A stretch of DNA of 64,000 nucleotides from Amaurobius ferox (taxonomy: Eukaryota; Arthropoda; Arachnida; Araneae; Amaurobiidae), in contig OX578144.1 in assembly GCA_951213105.1 (NCBI GenBank), forward strand, positions 86,193,015 to 86,257,014. Direction: 5' to 3'. Both the position numbers and the translations under genes were made by a program. Positions 36,008 through 48,521 of the stretch are shown in pieces (within the stretch, counting starts at the first letter, position 1; each line of letters opens with the position of its first letter). Below the pieces are notes generated by a model. It worked only from the letters and a program-made list of their open reading frames with translations, had not been told where the DNA came from and did not search any database.

Positions 36008-37283
36008 AATTTTTTAACGTGAAATTTGTTTTGAGCTAGGAACTTAAAATGTGGTGCAAAATTTGGTACAAAAGTAGATCAGATAATGAAATATGCATGG
36101 GTAGTAGTTGGTTTCAGATATTTACTATTATTTGGCGGGTGTCAGAGAAAAAATATGTGAATTATGAATCTAATTGAAACTCATCGCTTCCAAATCATTT
36201 ATAGATGTTTTAAATATAATTAACATAAAGACCGATCAACAAATTACAGTTAACATGATTTCATTTTAATTTTATACATTTATGGTGGTGCTGCGGATTA
36301 TGATACAAATTTGAACACAGGCTTCAATTTGTCTATGGTTTTAGTTCGTTATATAAAAACGCAGAAAAAGTCGTTTGAAAAGATTGAAAAATGATATTTT
36401 GTAGAGATAACATAGACTAAAACATTCGAATTCGATATTTCGAGTGCTCGTATAAATAACAATTTTACTCAAGATAGATTTCTTTTTGTAAATAATTTAA
36501 AATAATCTTTTGAACATGGAATTTATGGACGGCATAAGCACTCATCTTTGCATTATCGTCCTTCACTGCGCAGACATAAAGGTAGTAGAACGAGCTCTGT
36601 TAGTGTGTCACCAGGATGTATGGATTTTTATGGTATCTTCTTAATAGAAATATATACAACAAGGTTAAACCCTATATGATAAGGTTATTTTTTTAATTGA
36701 ATATGTATAATCCAAACCAATTTTTTGTACGCTTGCAAACGCAACAAGGGGTCCAGTATTAAATATATCGTTAATTATTTAGTTTTTGTTGACTGAAAAA
36801 CTCGGAGAACTTGGATAGAAATGTCTTCAAACATAATTAAAATTTAAGGGGATAATAAATTATCGTTAACCGCTACGACACAGGTATTGTAGTGGTACAA
36901 ATTGAACTGCTGGACAAGTGTAACGTAGCCTTGTTTCTAATAAACTCATTTTTAAGAATTGATATACAGATTTGCGCCAAATTTTAAAAGGGGCGTTTTT
37001 TACTATAGGCAAATTAAGCAAATGTTGCAGACTTTGGAATCTCATCTGTCATGCTCAAAGCACCTTTTTTTTAACATTGATCAAAGTTTTATAGGGGAGT
37101 CCTAGAATTTACTTTTGTCTAGGGACCCAGTAAGAGTAAAAGAAGTCCTGGACTTGTTAACATTAGTAAACTACGTACTCTGTAATTTAATCGGTTATGC
37201 ACAGATTTGCCACATACAAATCTGTAGCGTGACCATCCCATTAGTGAAATAGGAATGTTTTGAATTCATAAAATCGCATCCCT
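36008..37283. other. AT-rich stretch with one small hairpin
   Basis: ACAGATTTG and CAAATCTGT (about 37202-37226) form a 9-bp stem. Nothing else is recognised. Confidence 0.4.
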
Positions 37284-38237
37284 AATGCAGCGCCCAGCAT
37301 CTATCGCCAATTTTCTAGCTTGCTGATGCTGCCTAGCCTAAATTATATGATTAATTCTCTTATCTTAAGAAAACTTGCTATGCACGACAACATCAAGATA
37401 CAAATCAAGTAGTTTTGTTGACAGCAAGCTATAAAGATTATTAATGCAGCGACCAGCATCTATCGCCAATTTTCTAGCTTGCTGATGCTGCCTAGCCTAA
37501 ATTATATGATTAATTCTCTTATCTTAAGAAAACTTGCTATGCACGACAACATCAAGATACAAATCAAGTAGTTTTGTTGACAGCAAGCTATAAATATTAT
37601 TAATGCAGCCACCAGCATCTATCGCCAATTTTCTAGCTTGCTGATGCTGCCTAGCCTAAATTATATGATTAATTCTCTTATCTTAAGAAAACTTTCTATG
37701 CACGACAACATCAAGATACAAATCAATTATTTTTGTTGACAGCAAGCTATAAATATTATTAATGCAGCCACCAGCATCTATCGCCAATTTTCTAGCTTGC
37801 TGATGCTGCCTAGCCTAAATTATATGATTAATTCTCTTATCTTAAGAAAACTTGCTATGCACGACAACATCAAGATACAAATCAAGTAGTTTTGTTGACA
37901 GCAAGCTATAAAGATTATTAATGCAGCGACCAGCATCTATCGCCAATTTTCTAGCTTGCTGATGCTGCCTAGCCTAAATTATATGATTAATTCTCTTATC
38001 TTAAGAAAACTTGCTATGCACGACAACATCAAGACACAAATCAATTATTTTTGCTGACAGCAAGCTATAAAGATTATTAATGCATCCACCAGCATCTATC
38101 GCCAATTTTCTAGCTTGCTGATGCTGCCTAGCCCAAATTATATGTTTAATTCTCTTATCTTAAGAAAACTTGCTATGCACGACAGCATTAAGATACAAAT
38201 CAAGTATTTTTGTTAACAGCAAGCTGAAAAGATTATT
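37284..38237 (+). repeat. Satellite: six tandem copies of 159 bp
   Basis: Units start AATGCAGC (last one AATGCATC) at 37284, 37443, 37602, 37761, 37920 and 38079, an exact period of 159 bp in every copy and 954 bp in all. Units differ by a few substitutions only; the last is most diverged. Each carries TAGCTTGCTG and CAGCAAGCTA, perfect 10-bp inverted repeats about 96 bp apart, and CAGCATC with GATGCTG. The unit is close to nucleosomal length, as in many satellites. Confidence 0.95.
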
Positions 38238-38324
38238 AACAAGCCCGAAACCTACGTGTTGCAGCGAGAGTGTTACGTTATAAAATAGTCTCCCTGAATG
38301 ATTAGAAACATTGATTTAAATAGT

Positions 38325-38580
38325 GGGTCACGCAGTGCTCTAATGTGCTCTCATGTTATGAATGGCATCATGAATTCGATATCGGGAGGTCATTTGCATA
38401 CCATCTATTATTTTACGCATATTAGATAGAACTAATTTTCGAGCAGTGACCAAATCATCTTAATGCATGCTTCAGATTGTATCAACGCGGGTATCCGTAT
38501 AGTTACGTCCTTCAACCGTAAATATATGTTATGATGGAGTAATATCTAGTACATTGTCACACGAAGCGCACAATTCAACC
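38325..38580 (+). repeat. Diverged dispersed repeat Q, copy 2
   Basis: Counterpart of 32265-32510, same orientation; see the shared motifs there. Confidence 0.55.
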
Positions 38581-39076
38581 ATTCTGCTCCTAAATCTAAT
38601 TCAAACCATATGACATAGAGATATTTTGATGCATAAAATCTCTATAAGATATGGCAAATTACATTATGATCAATACCTTCTCTCTTTATTATTCCTCTCT
38701 TATTTCTCTGTCACCCTTTCTTCTCTGTTTTAAATGTAACAAAAGACCGGTCATGATTTTAAATGCTTATAAAGTAGTGTTTGTTACATGATGGATTGTT
38801 TAGGATAAAATTATATTCCATATAAAACTAATTATATCAGAAATATACATGTCAGGATGATATAGATGATTTGTGTTCAACCTCAAGAATTATAACATAC
38901 ATACAGTAGTTGCAATATGATTAAATAAAAGGTTTTGTCATTTTTACTTGGAGTTACAGTTCTGAAAACCACAAAGATTTGGAATTTGATATTACCGATA
39001 TTAATCTATGTAACAATTGTCTAAAGTGGTTTTGTCTTTACAGACCAAGAAGAAGCTCAGGTGATCTAAAGGCCTG
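38581..39076. other. AT-rich stretch, nothing recognised
   Basis: No feature can be supported in this gap. Confidence 0.4.
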
Positions 39077-39300
39077 AATCATTGCGCATTTATAGTACCG
39101 ACCACGGTAGAGAAACTGACTTAGCTGGATATTTAATTTATCTTGTGGATGATGAAAATAAAGGGTATCCAATTTTCTCCAGACATTTCAAAAGCCTCCC
39201 CGTGATTATAAATATTGAATCGCTGCACACTTATGGTGTTGACCGCGGAACAATGCATAACAGAGACAAATTTGTATGCGTCAGATCTATCTAAAGTGTC
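39077..39300 (+). repeat. Duplicated 30-bp motif in a 70-codon frame
   Basis: TGCGCATTTATAGTACCGAC (about 39083) and TGCACACTTATGGTGTTGAC (about 39225) are diverged direct repeats inside a plus-strand frame (39082-39294) without recognisable domain. TTTACAG at 39036-39042 upstream could be a splice acceptor, but nothing else supports an exon. Confidence 0.3.
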
Positions 39301-39504
39301 AATACCCAGTTCAGTAAAAGCAATTTCAGCGCCCCTAGTGTAGAATTTGAATAGTTTAACGTACTCGGCCACAAAGCGAGATAGACGAAAAATTACAATT
39401 AAAACGTTTTTAATCGTTGGACACCTGATTACCTAATCATTCGCCAATTCTTATCAGCTAGATCGCTAAACATTTTGTCGTCACGTGACCATGTTCTGGT
39501 GAAC

Positions 39505-39625
39505 CACGGGGTAAGGAGTCCATTACACCCAAATCGGGTACCACAGCATCCATCGCGCAAGTGGAATTCGAACTCTTAGCCCAGCAATCGAGGAAACACA
39601 AGAAAACGCTTGCCTTATTCCACTC
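39505..39625 (-). repeat. SINE family A, partial copy 3
   Basis: On the minus strand, GAGTTCGAATTCC is the B box. GCGATGGATGCTGT follows and corresponds to GCATGGATGTTGTT in copy 2. The 5' head is diverged. Confidence 0.65.
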
Positions 39626-41180
39626 ATATACCGTGCTGGCATACTAAGTTTAAAACTATTGTCGTATGAATTGGAATCGACAATAAAAGTGTTACTGAAA
39701 GCATTTACTTTACACAATATTCTTATTAGCTTGTTTCTGTTATATGTCGGAATGATAAAACAAACCATACGTATATGCATATTAATTTAATAATTCCTCC
39801 GCCAGAAACAAGTCATATTTATATATGAGAAATAATATAACTATGTATTTTGATAAGCACTGAAGCTGTAGTCCTGTTGCAGTTCCTGATAATATGACTT
39901 TTTTATTTATTGCCTCCCCTTTACGCGTTTCATTCGTTTCTGGTGTTGATTCATTTTTATCAAACAATGTTCCACACCTTCATGATTGACGTATTTTGTA
40001 TATCGTTTGGAAGACGAGTACCAATTGTAACATTTTATCCCGCTATAGTCTCTGCAATCAGTTTTATTCGATCGTGCATAGTCTCTATAAATTGGATTAA
40101 CGTGTGCACCCAGGGACCTTTCCTTACAAAGTTATTCATTGCTTAAGGAATTTATGAACTCTGAAATCTTAAACAGGAATAGCCTTTGGACTTTAATTTT
40201 CATAAGTATTTCTCAGGAAATTTATCTTTTGAAAGCAAACACGCACAGTCCTTAGATTGTTACTGAACCGTATAAAATTTTTGATCGTACGTATGTGCTA
40301 CTGAAATCGTTTGAAATATGTATATAAAGCTGCGAAATCTATTTAATTATCTAATTCTACTAAAGTTAGTTTCAAAGTATAAAAAATAATTTCATTAGAA
40401 TGGGTACAGGTTTCAAAGCTTGGTGACATGAAAGATTATTTTGTCCCCAGGGCTTTCCTTTGAATTTCGTACCAAGGACTATAGTTCCTAAGAGAATGAC
40501 TAATGTATGTTATACAAAATGTTGTCAATTTAATTCTGTTTAGTATGCGTATGTATATTTACATTGGTTCTTAAGTAATGAACTTTGCATGAAATATATT
40601 TTAAGATGTATTTTATAACACGGGTATATATGTTCCATAATATATTATTGTTTTATAATGTATTAATGTATTTTATATGTGTTGTGTTATAATGTATTAA
40701 TGAACTATTTCATAGTATCATTCATTAACGTAGTAAGTATGAATTAATTACTTTTTTACGTAGTATGATCAGTTTCAAATGTTTAATCGATTTAGTATGA
40801 AATAAACCCATGAGAATACAACATTTTGTAAAGTAACATTTTCCTTGTACAAATACTTTTTAAGCGTTTCAACTACATTTTTCACGATATGCTGTCATTT
40901 TACAATTTATCTAAATATTTAAAGTTTTTTTATATGAAGACTATCATCAGTTTAAAATGTCAAACTGCGAAAATAAAACACATGTATACATTTGTAATGC
41001 ATATATTCAGCTATTGTTTCGTACTTTTACATTTCATTATTTTAAAGTAAATCATACCTCATTATATTAAAAAAAATTCCTGTAATATTTTGACACTATA
41101 TTAAGAACAGACAACAAAATGCACAGTTCTGAAATTTTACATATGCATCAATAGATCAATAAGAACCAGTCGATATGCAA
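39626..41180. other. AT-rich stretch, nothing recognised
   Basis: Only short frames and AT-rich sequence; no gene or repeat signal could be supported. Confidence 0.4.
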
Positions 41181-41183
41181 ATG

Positions 41184-41478
41184 GGCTTCTTCTTCGACCC
41201 AGACAGTCCTACTCACCAGAAGGTGTAAGGCATCTGTTTGGACGGCCAGGAAGCGTCACCCAATTTAGATCGGAGCCCAGTGGGGAGGTATTATCAGGGA
41301 CCGTTCCCTCCTCCCCTTCCCTTACTACCAACCTCACGGAAGGATTTACGGACCCACATATTTAACGAGGCCGTACTCCACGTGATCACGGAGACAGTTT
41401 GGACAGGTCGGGTATCGAACTCTGGTCGTCCGAGTGCAATTCCCACGAGCTAACCACTGGACTGTCTCACTCCTGTGG
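41184..41478 (-). repeat. SINE family B, copy 1
   Basis: On the minus strand, AGTGGTTAGCTCGTGGGAAT is the A-box region and CAGAGTTCGATACCCGAC the B box. The body CCGTGATCACGTGGAGTACG and CTAAATTGGGTGACGCTTCC matches copy 2 at 51067-51367. The 3' part with GGCCGTCCAAACAGATG also occurs alone at 19757-19820. The tail is (GAA)n. Confidence 0.8.
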
Positions 41479-41821
41479 GCTTAGTATGCAAATGGACTTA
41501 GAATATATATGTAAGCATTAGTTAATTAAACATTAATTAACAAACTTTACTTTACCTTTTTCTTTGTGAATGATTGCTTGCAAAACCGTTTTGTGAGCGT
41601 TAGCGAGCAGAGGGTGGGGCCCCATATAATATATAAAAAGGTAAATTATAAAAAGCGCTTCTAATGAAGCCATCATAAGAACAACGCGACGGATTTGACG
41701 GAATTTTTCTTAGCCAATGAAATTGAGGTCTTTGTATATTATTAGGCTGAACTTTAGCCGCTGCTGATGGTTGGTTGAATGGTGTCGTGTCCCTAACATA
41801 TTTATTAAGGAAGAATGTGTG
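41479..41821. other. AT-rich stretch, nothing recognised
   Basis: Between two SINEs; no feature can be supported. Confidence 0.4.
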
Positions 41822-42003
41822 CACTGCTTCTGTTTAGTCAAAGACCCGGGGCACCCGAAGGTAGAAGTCTGACTTCTGCCCCAATAAGACATAACAACAT
41901 CCATGCCTGCAGGCGGGATTCGAACCCGCAATCTGGTAGCCGAACCATCACGAGGAAATGCCTGCCTCTTTAACCGCTCGGCCACCACATCGGCAGCTGC
42001 TGC
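41822..42003 (-). repeat. SINE family A, copy 2
   Basis: On the minus strand, GTGGCCGAGCGGTTAAAGAG is a Leu/Ser-tRNA-like A box and GCGGGTTCGAATCCCGC a perfect B box and T arm. GGGGCAGAAGTCAGACTTCT follows in the body, a palindromic block shared with copy 1. The minus-strand 109-codon frame across it is a by-product. Confidence 0.85.
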
Positions 42004-42007
42004 TGAT

Positions 42008-42095
42008 ATACAGTCATTTAAACGCCGAAATACAGTCATTTAAACACTTAAATACAGTCATTTAAACGTTGATATACTGTCACTTAAATACAATG
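42008..42095 (+). repeat. Four tandem copies of a 22-bp unit
   Basis: ATACAGTCATTTAAAC starts units at 42008, 42030 and 42052, with a diverged fourth at 42074. Directly next to the SINE A head. Confidence 0.9.
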
Positions 42096-42642
42096 GCTGA
42101 ATAAGACTTACTTCACCCAGATCTGTAATTTATTGAACTACTTCTAGGCTGCAAAAAATTACTAGATTCGCCTTACGCATTTCTCACATAAAATTTCAAA
42201 CTGTAAATTCATCAAATTGTTATTATGGTTTTTATATGCATACTATAGGTATATGATCGTATATGCTAATCTTCTATACGTAATTAGACTTAAATAAAAC
42301 TCAGTGCAATAACTTATATGCACCACTACCTTCGAAGTATTATAACTCCATCATAGAATAATTACATGTATTAGGTTAAACATGAACTTCATTAGAAATT
42401 CATGGATGCTATCGGATATCTGTCTGAGCGAAAATGTTTGCATTTTATCAGCGATTTCAACCATATTAAATTCAAATGATTTAGTACGGTGGATACAAAG
42501 TATCTACGTTTAATTTCGAGAGTTTGTTTATGTATAACCGAACTTTAATTTTTAAATGTCAATTTTGAAATTGGTATTTAAAGTGAAAGGAATGCGTTCT
42601 AAATGAGATATAAATATACAATTGTTCACCGCTCACACACAT

Positions 42643-42647
<5 letters not shown>
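42096..42647. other. AT-rich stretch, nothing recognised
   Basis: No feature can be supported in this gap. Confidence 0.4.

Positions 42648-42708
<61 letters not shown>
42648..42708. repeat. (TA)n microsatellite
   Basis: About 30 uninterrupted AT dinucleotides. Confidence 0.95.
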
Positions 42709-42710
<2 letters not shown>

Positions 42711-42979
42711 ATGTACTATTGCTCAATCTGAAACAGGCATTCGTTTGGGTTAATTAGAATTAAATCCTGAAGAGGAATTTAATTCTGACTGATCATCGGA
42801 TTTGGGCCGGTGTTGTTGTTTTCTCTTATCGGCATTATAGCCGTGATTTGGCTTCTATGGTGATGTTAATATTACTTTATTATACAATTTTTTTATACAA
42901 TTTTTTATATTAATTATTTTACAATTTTTTTATTTACAATACTTTATTATACAATTTTTTTTATTATTAAATTTTTCCA

Positions 42980-43003
42980 ATATATATATATACTATATAT
43001 ATA

Positions 43004-43101
<98 letters not shown>

Positions 43102-43104
43102 TAT

Positions 43105-43180
<76 letters not shown>
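42980..43180. repeat. (TA)n microsatellite with short interruptions
   Basis: About 200 bp of AT dinucleotides with a few phase shifts and two GT interruptions. Frames of alternating Ile-Tyr across it are artefacts. Confidence 0.95.
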
Positions 43181-43182
<2 letters not shown>

Positions 43183-44199
43183 CACATTTTTGTTGTATAG
43201 CGCCACCTATCGGTGTTTCTTGAAGTAATTTTTTTTCGCGTAATCCCTTTTTCCATGTCTTAAATAGTAGGTTCAACAATTTTGGAGCCTTTACACTGAG
43301 TAGTTTGATGTATAGAGAGCTCAGAGTAGGGGTATTTTAATTCTGACCACCCGGTATATATGCTGTGCGCACTTAATTTTTTTAAATTTATCTGCTATTG
43401 AACCCAGTCACTTAAAATACATAAATAGAATCCTTCCCAGCTACTGCATCTGTTGCTGGGTAAGAAAATCCAAAACAAAATCGTAGTTTTCTTTGCAATT
43501 CATTTCTGCTCATTAAAATACACAATTAAAACAGATCTTAGAATAGGATAATTTAGGCGCATTGGATTATACACCAATGTATTTTGTAAATCAAGAATAC
43601 TATCAGATATTGATCAACAGTCGCAGTTTATCAGAAATATTAAGTATGTTAAATTCAATTCATTTAGGAAACAGAATATAGCATATTTAATTTATATTAA
43701 AAGACTCTATTTCTACTCTACCTCTACGTTTTCTTTTTAAAACGTCATTATATCTATTGACAAGTTTTAAATTTTATAATATATTAAGTTCACTTAAATA
43801 ACAATATATGTGCCAAAATTGACGCCGAATGAGCTGTTTAATAACATATAAATATTAACGGAATTAATTAAAAAATAAATTCTGATGTAACAAACACATA
43901 ACATTAAATAAACCAAATTAAGTTTCGTGATTTCTCCCCCTCCATCGTCCAAATAGTAAATTTCAACTACAAATTTAGCCATTGCAATATCCACTATTCC
44001 AAACTAATTCTTTAAATTTAAAGTATACTACGTGGTATGACGAACATTGTGGGTTACCAAAGTGGTTTGCGGTACATAGCACATTTCCTTGTTGGCAATT
44101 CAGTCGCCGTCTGTTGTTGAAGAGCACTAAATGGTACTAGAGTGTTTTGCTATGAAAGAGTGTTACAATGTTTACTTACACTTTATCGGGGTAAGAATA
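43181..44199. other. AT-rich stretch, nothing recognised
   Basis: GACCACCCGGTATATATG near 43345 resembles a transposon terminus but has no mate that I could find. Confidence 0.35.
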
Positions 44200-44560
44200 C
44201 AAATTCGATATTTGGTGTTAGTCACAATACTCTCCTTACACACTATGTTTTCAAAAGTAGTCGGACACCTTACCAAATCTACGTATTGTAGATTCAAAAA
44301 TTTTTTGTTCCAGTTGAATGGGACTAGGTCCATTGAGTTCTGTGATTGCAGCCAGCAATTTGGTAAATTTTCGAAAATTTTGATGATTTATTCAACATTT
44401 TGCCATTTTCATGAAGCGTATATTTATCTTTTCTGCTCAGCTGTGTGCATAGGAGTGGTTTGTACAAATGTTTATACAAATGTTGAATTAAATTGCTTAA
44501 CCTCCATACCTGAACACCATAGAACACTTTTGGAATAAAATACGCGTCATATTTTGATCT
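44200..44560 (+). pseudogene. Heavily decayed Tc1-like remnant
   Basis: LNTIEHFWNKIRV (44508-44546) matches the third catalytic motif of Tc1 transposases (PDLNPIEHLWDELKRR), preceded by a shortened remnant of the WPPYSPD block. Upstream, CAAAAGTAGTCGGACACC (44252-44269) resembles Tc1 terminal repeats. A 135-codon frame (44131-44538) crosses it in the wrong phase and is probably meaningless. Confidence 0.5.
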
Positions 44561-45839
44561 TTCTCTAGATAATCTTCGAAAAGTAAATATAAGAGATTCT
44601 TAGAAAGGAAATTATCCATGACTTGTTTCAGAGTGATGTATTGAGATAATGTGCAAACTGTGAAATTAAAAATGTCCTGCTTAACTTTTCTGGTTGGTCT
44701 AAAGACACAACCTTATTTGTGTAGAGAAGCTTGAGTAAGATATCTGTGAATTAGAAAAGACAACGTTGCGGTTCATGAGCGTGTCGAGAAGCAAAACTGA
44801 TTAGAATAACTGGTTATATACGGAATTCAATTTTGTGGGTTTAAAAATCCGTAAATCCAATATCATGCTGATGAAATAAAGAATTTCTGATTTTACAATA
44901 TGCGAAATTTATGAAAGTGTCCATATTTTTGATAATATCGGCCTTATTACCATTACGTTACGTAAGTAAAGAAAGTAACGCATTATTATTAAGAGTTTTC
45001 ATATTACAATATACATATTGATAATTTTAGGACAATGCCTTCATTTTTATTTTTATATACGTAAAATGTGCGTTTTGTTGGGTTGCCTGATACTTATTTC
45101 GCCTAATCCAAAGATATAAGATAGACACAATTCTACACTTTGTCAAAAAATTGTGTTTTAATATTCACTTTTTTTTCAATGAATACTTTATATTATTTTC
45201 TATGATTTTTTAATCAAATGCATAAAAATTGAAATTTTCTATTCCACTCGCGTTCCAATAGCTGTGGTATTTCTGTGCATGCCTGCCTTGGAGATTATTA
45301 TGATGTTTAACCCTTCTCTCCTATAGAAATGATGATTTCTTTTTTTCAGTCATTATTTTTTTTTTGCTTGAACCGCTTGCAAAAAATATGGGTGGGTTTT
45401 TATTTGAAACCAATAAATGATTAATCAGTGGTTTAAGTTATCCTTGAAGAAGCGATTTGTAAATTGAGTGATGTTTTCTGTAAATATATTATTTAAGTAG
45501 CGGACACACTCTCTATCTCTCTCTCTCTCTTATTTAGGATCTAAGCAATGGCGGGTAGTTCGTTCAAATGTTAAAATAATAATAACTCCATAACGGTCCA
45601 AAAGAGTATTTCAATAATTTAAAATATTTTCAAGGCATATAATATGTTTAACCTTTTGCTTACGGATGCGACAGCTTCAATTCTAAACGAAGGCATTGGC
45701 GTCCATGGACGCCAATGTCAGAAAAGTGTGATCGAACGGTTTGGAATAGGATATGTCGCTTACCTGTCTTTTTGGGAGATTCTTCGTTTGGGACTGACGC
45801 TGTCCCACTCGTAAGCAAAAAGTTAAATAACTCAGCAAA
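44561..45839. other. AT-rich stretch, nothing recognised
   Basis: Only a short (CT)n run near 45505-45530. No gene signal. Confidence 0.4.
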
Positions 45840-46090
45840 TCTTGGTTCTCTGCGTTTCACTTTCAAACAAAACTGCTTGAAAAAGTAACTATTTCAAACA
45901 CAAAAGGAAAAAAAAATACTTTTCATCTTTTCTCAGAAAAATGTAAAAGAATGATACGTATTTTCTGTTTCGTTGCATGTGCATTCCATTCATCTCATTG
46001 TAGCAGTTATAAACAGTGACTCTATGGAACGATACTATTAACAGCGATCCGACTTTAAAAAATCCGACTTGATTTTTAGCGATCAAGCAA
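45840..46090 (+). repeat. Leader-exon segment X, copy 1
   Basis: First of five related segments (with 49510, 55980, 59070 and 63335). A pyrimidine-rich tract ends in CAG at 45936. From ATG 45951 the translation reads MIRIFCFVACAFHSSHCS, which looks like a secretory leader. The donor is eroded (CATTGTAGC instead of GTAAGTGAC), so splicing is unlikely here. A downstream block AACAGTGACTCTATGGAACG is shared with the other copies. Confidence 0.5.
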
Positions 46091-46841
46091 AATTACGTAA
46101 TATTTTAGAATTCAAATTGTGAAACTGTTCAAATGTGCCTCTACACATATCATAATACCCATGTATGCATGTCACAATTTGAAGTAATAAACACAAAGAT
46201 CTGTTTCAATACAGCATACAGTAAAATGACGTAATTTACTAAAATATCTCTGACCTCACTAATAACTCATATTTCATACTGTTAACTTAAATGTAGGACA
46301 ACTATATTAACGTTCAATGGAATTACTTTCTTAAAAATTGAAAGGGATGTATACTTATAAAGAATCTTCCAACTTTAAGCAATACCAATAAATAACACTT
46401 GCCAAATATATAAAAATATCATAATATTTTGTTACTAGTATGGCAGCACATTTAAGATGAAAATTTGAGTTTCATGTTCTTCTATCTTAGTATTAAAATT
46501 ATTAGCACAATATAAATACTTAAAGTGCAAGATTAACATTAACACTTCCAAACTTATTCGCTTTTCAGTAATCTTCCATTCTTGGATATATATGAAATTG
46601 AAAATTAATTAGTCCGCAGTTCTTACATTACCCACTTAAGTAACGCATATTAATTAATCACTGAAGATAGATTCGAAACTAAATGTGTAAACGAGAAACG
46701 AATCAAATGTAATTCGATTTTTATTCCCTATTTATTGAAAACTAGGATCTTTTTCGCTGCAAAAGCCTATCACGGATGGACTCTTCTATTATAATAATTT
46801 GCAACTTTTTATAATAATTTGCACAATACATGGTACAAAAT
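46091..46841. other. AT-rich stretch, nothing recognised
   Basis: No feature can be supported in this gap. Confidence 0.4.
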
Positions 46842-47609
46842 AAAAAAAGTCTGATGTGGGCAACACATGACTTTCCTTATATAATGTAATGAATTTACCA
46901 CTTTTACAGTAAAATAAATAGGTTTTTCTTATAGTAGATACTAATATTCTTTCCAAGATATTGAATTTTCGACAATTAGTCGTCATTTCATTGATTTAGC
47001 TTCATTTTTATGCATTTGGCGATATTTTCGTTAATTTGGCAACATTTCAAAAAGTAGCCAAGTTGGCGAAATTCCGCCAAATTCGTCGCCAAAATCTCGC
47101 CAAGTATAATGGACAAAGAAATAAGTTATTCTTACAGCAGATAAATGATTATTGGCGTTCAAATACAAAAGTATTACAAAAAGTATATTTTTTCATGAAT
47201 GGAACGAGCTAGATCCACGAGAATGATGTCATCCAATTTATCGCATGGTATTACTAAAAAGTGAACATGTCTCTCAAGAGGAAATATTTTTTTTAATTAT
47301 GACTTTTTGATAATTTTTTTGAAAAATGTGCAATATCTCGAGAACGGTTCATGTTAGCGTTCTAAAATTTATGTCAATTGTTTTCTAATGAAAAATTACA
47401 TATGAAATGTCTATTTGCGTAACTCTATTAGTGGTTTTGATTTTTTGACGATTTTTTCAAAATTTCATTCGAAAATTTAGGGGTGTTCTTAACATTCGAT
47501 TGCGTATAAAAACAATAGACTTCCAGTGTTTACGGATTGTGATTTTTGTACCGAATTTGATTCAAATCGGTCCATTTGTTCGTCAGTTATCGTCTCCACA
47601 GACCCACTG

Positions 47610-47641
<32 letters not shown>

Positions 47642-47781
47642 TTTCACTCACACATACATCACTTCAAAAATGTTTGATTCGTGATCAGGGATGCTTGAAA
47701 CGTGCTCTCCCGTCGAAAACTCGAATTCGAATTTTTGACCCCGTGACATTACTTTCCTTATGCATTATGTATATAAGGAAA
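46842..47781 (-). mobile_element. Hairpin-ended TG element, copy C
   Basis: A near-complete copy in minus orientation. The 5' hairpin (ACTTTCCTTATG with ATATAAGGAAAGT on the plus strand) is at 47754-47783, the (CA)n tract at 47612-47638, and the 3' end CTGATGTGGGC, CATGACTTTCC is at 46851-46877. Its length of 940 bp matches copy B. No protein is encoded. Confidence 0.8.
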
Positions 47782-48035
47782 GTAAAAATATAATCTTCTG
47801 CAACGGCTATATACTATGCAGCTCTATTAATTAGCGCTTGATGTAAAGTAATTTTGACTGCGCCCCTTTCCCTATATGCATGGGTTCCGGTGCCTTTATA
47901 TCAATATGTATGCGTAGCTGGGCCTCTATATCGATACGACGCGGTGGTGCTGGCGATGCGGTGACTCGCTGCCTCTTCCCAACATTGCATTTACATAGTC
48001 TTCTTCCACGATAGGATCTTAGGAGCTTGATTTTC
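47782..48035. other. GC-richer stretch without identified gene
   Basis: Contains TATATCGATACGACGCGG-type sequence and a 70-codon minus frame with no domain. Confidence 0.35.
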
Positions 48036-48109
48036 TGCCCCAATAGCTCAATTAGAATACCCTCGGTTGTTTAATTAGAAAATTCGCTGTGCGAGCCCCG
48101 TTTGGGGCA
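48036..48109 (+). repeat. tRNA-sized pseudogene with perfect acceptor stem
   Basis: GCCCCAA (48037-48043) and TTGGGGC (48102-48108) pair over all 7 bp with TA at positions 8-9 and a discriminator A, the exact spacing of a 73-nt tRNA. TAGCTCAATTAGA resembles the A box. The B box is eroded (GTGCGAGCCCC instead of GGTTCGAATCC) and no good anticodon arm forms. Best read as tRNA-derived SINE family C, like 22547-22617. Confidence 0.55.
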
Positions 48110-48149
48110 GCACGGTTCTTCATAATAGAGCCCGAACAAATGAACCCTA

Positions 48150-48275
48150 ATGGTGTCGATTAATGATTAATGATGTAATCCATTAATGATTAATGAATAA
48201 TGATTAATAATGCATAACGACTAATAATGAGATTGATTAATGATTAATGTTTAATGATTAATGATGTCGGGAGCC
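48150..48275 (+). repeat. Degenerate (TTAATGA)n minisatellite
   Basis: Many TTAATGATTAATGAT phrases with irregular spacing, between two tRNA-like blocks. It may be the tail of the first SINE. Confidence 0.8.
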
Positions 48276-48521
48276 TGTTAATGGTCCTATTACGACTAGT
48301 ATGGATTCAGTTGGCTCTGCGATATTCGTCGCTGATTTCAAACTACAAATTGTGTAAACAATGACCACGCGGGAAGATAACCTGAATAATATAAATAGCA
48401 TCAGGACGTTAACCTGAGGTGAAAATATCAGGAAGGTATTAGTCAGATTGTCAAGTTACTCGTCAATCTGACATTTGAGGCATGACAGGGCACTGTCCAC
48501 TTCGATAAAAAGAGATAGCAT

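Noticed and set aside
37284..38237. CRISPR-like array
   Set aside because: The units are contiguous 159-bp satellite repeats without unique spacers, in a eukaryotic context.
41710..42039. 109-codon minus frame with an RVRIPPAG motif
   Set aside because: It is a translation through the tRNA-derived head of SINE A. Similar phrases appear at 35376 and 39523 for the same reason.
44131..44538. 135-codon plus frame
   Set aside because: The Tc1 motif at its end is in another phase; this frame is an out-of-phase reading of decayed transposon DNA.
48036..48109. Functional tRNA gene
   Set aside because: The acceptor stem is perfect, but the B box, T arm and anticodon arm do not fit.
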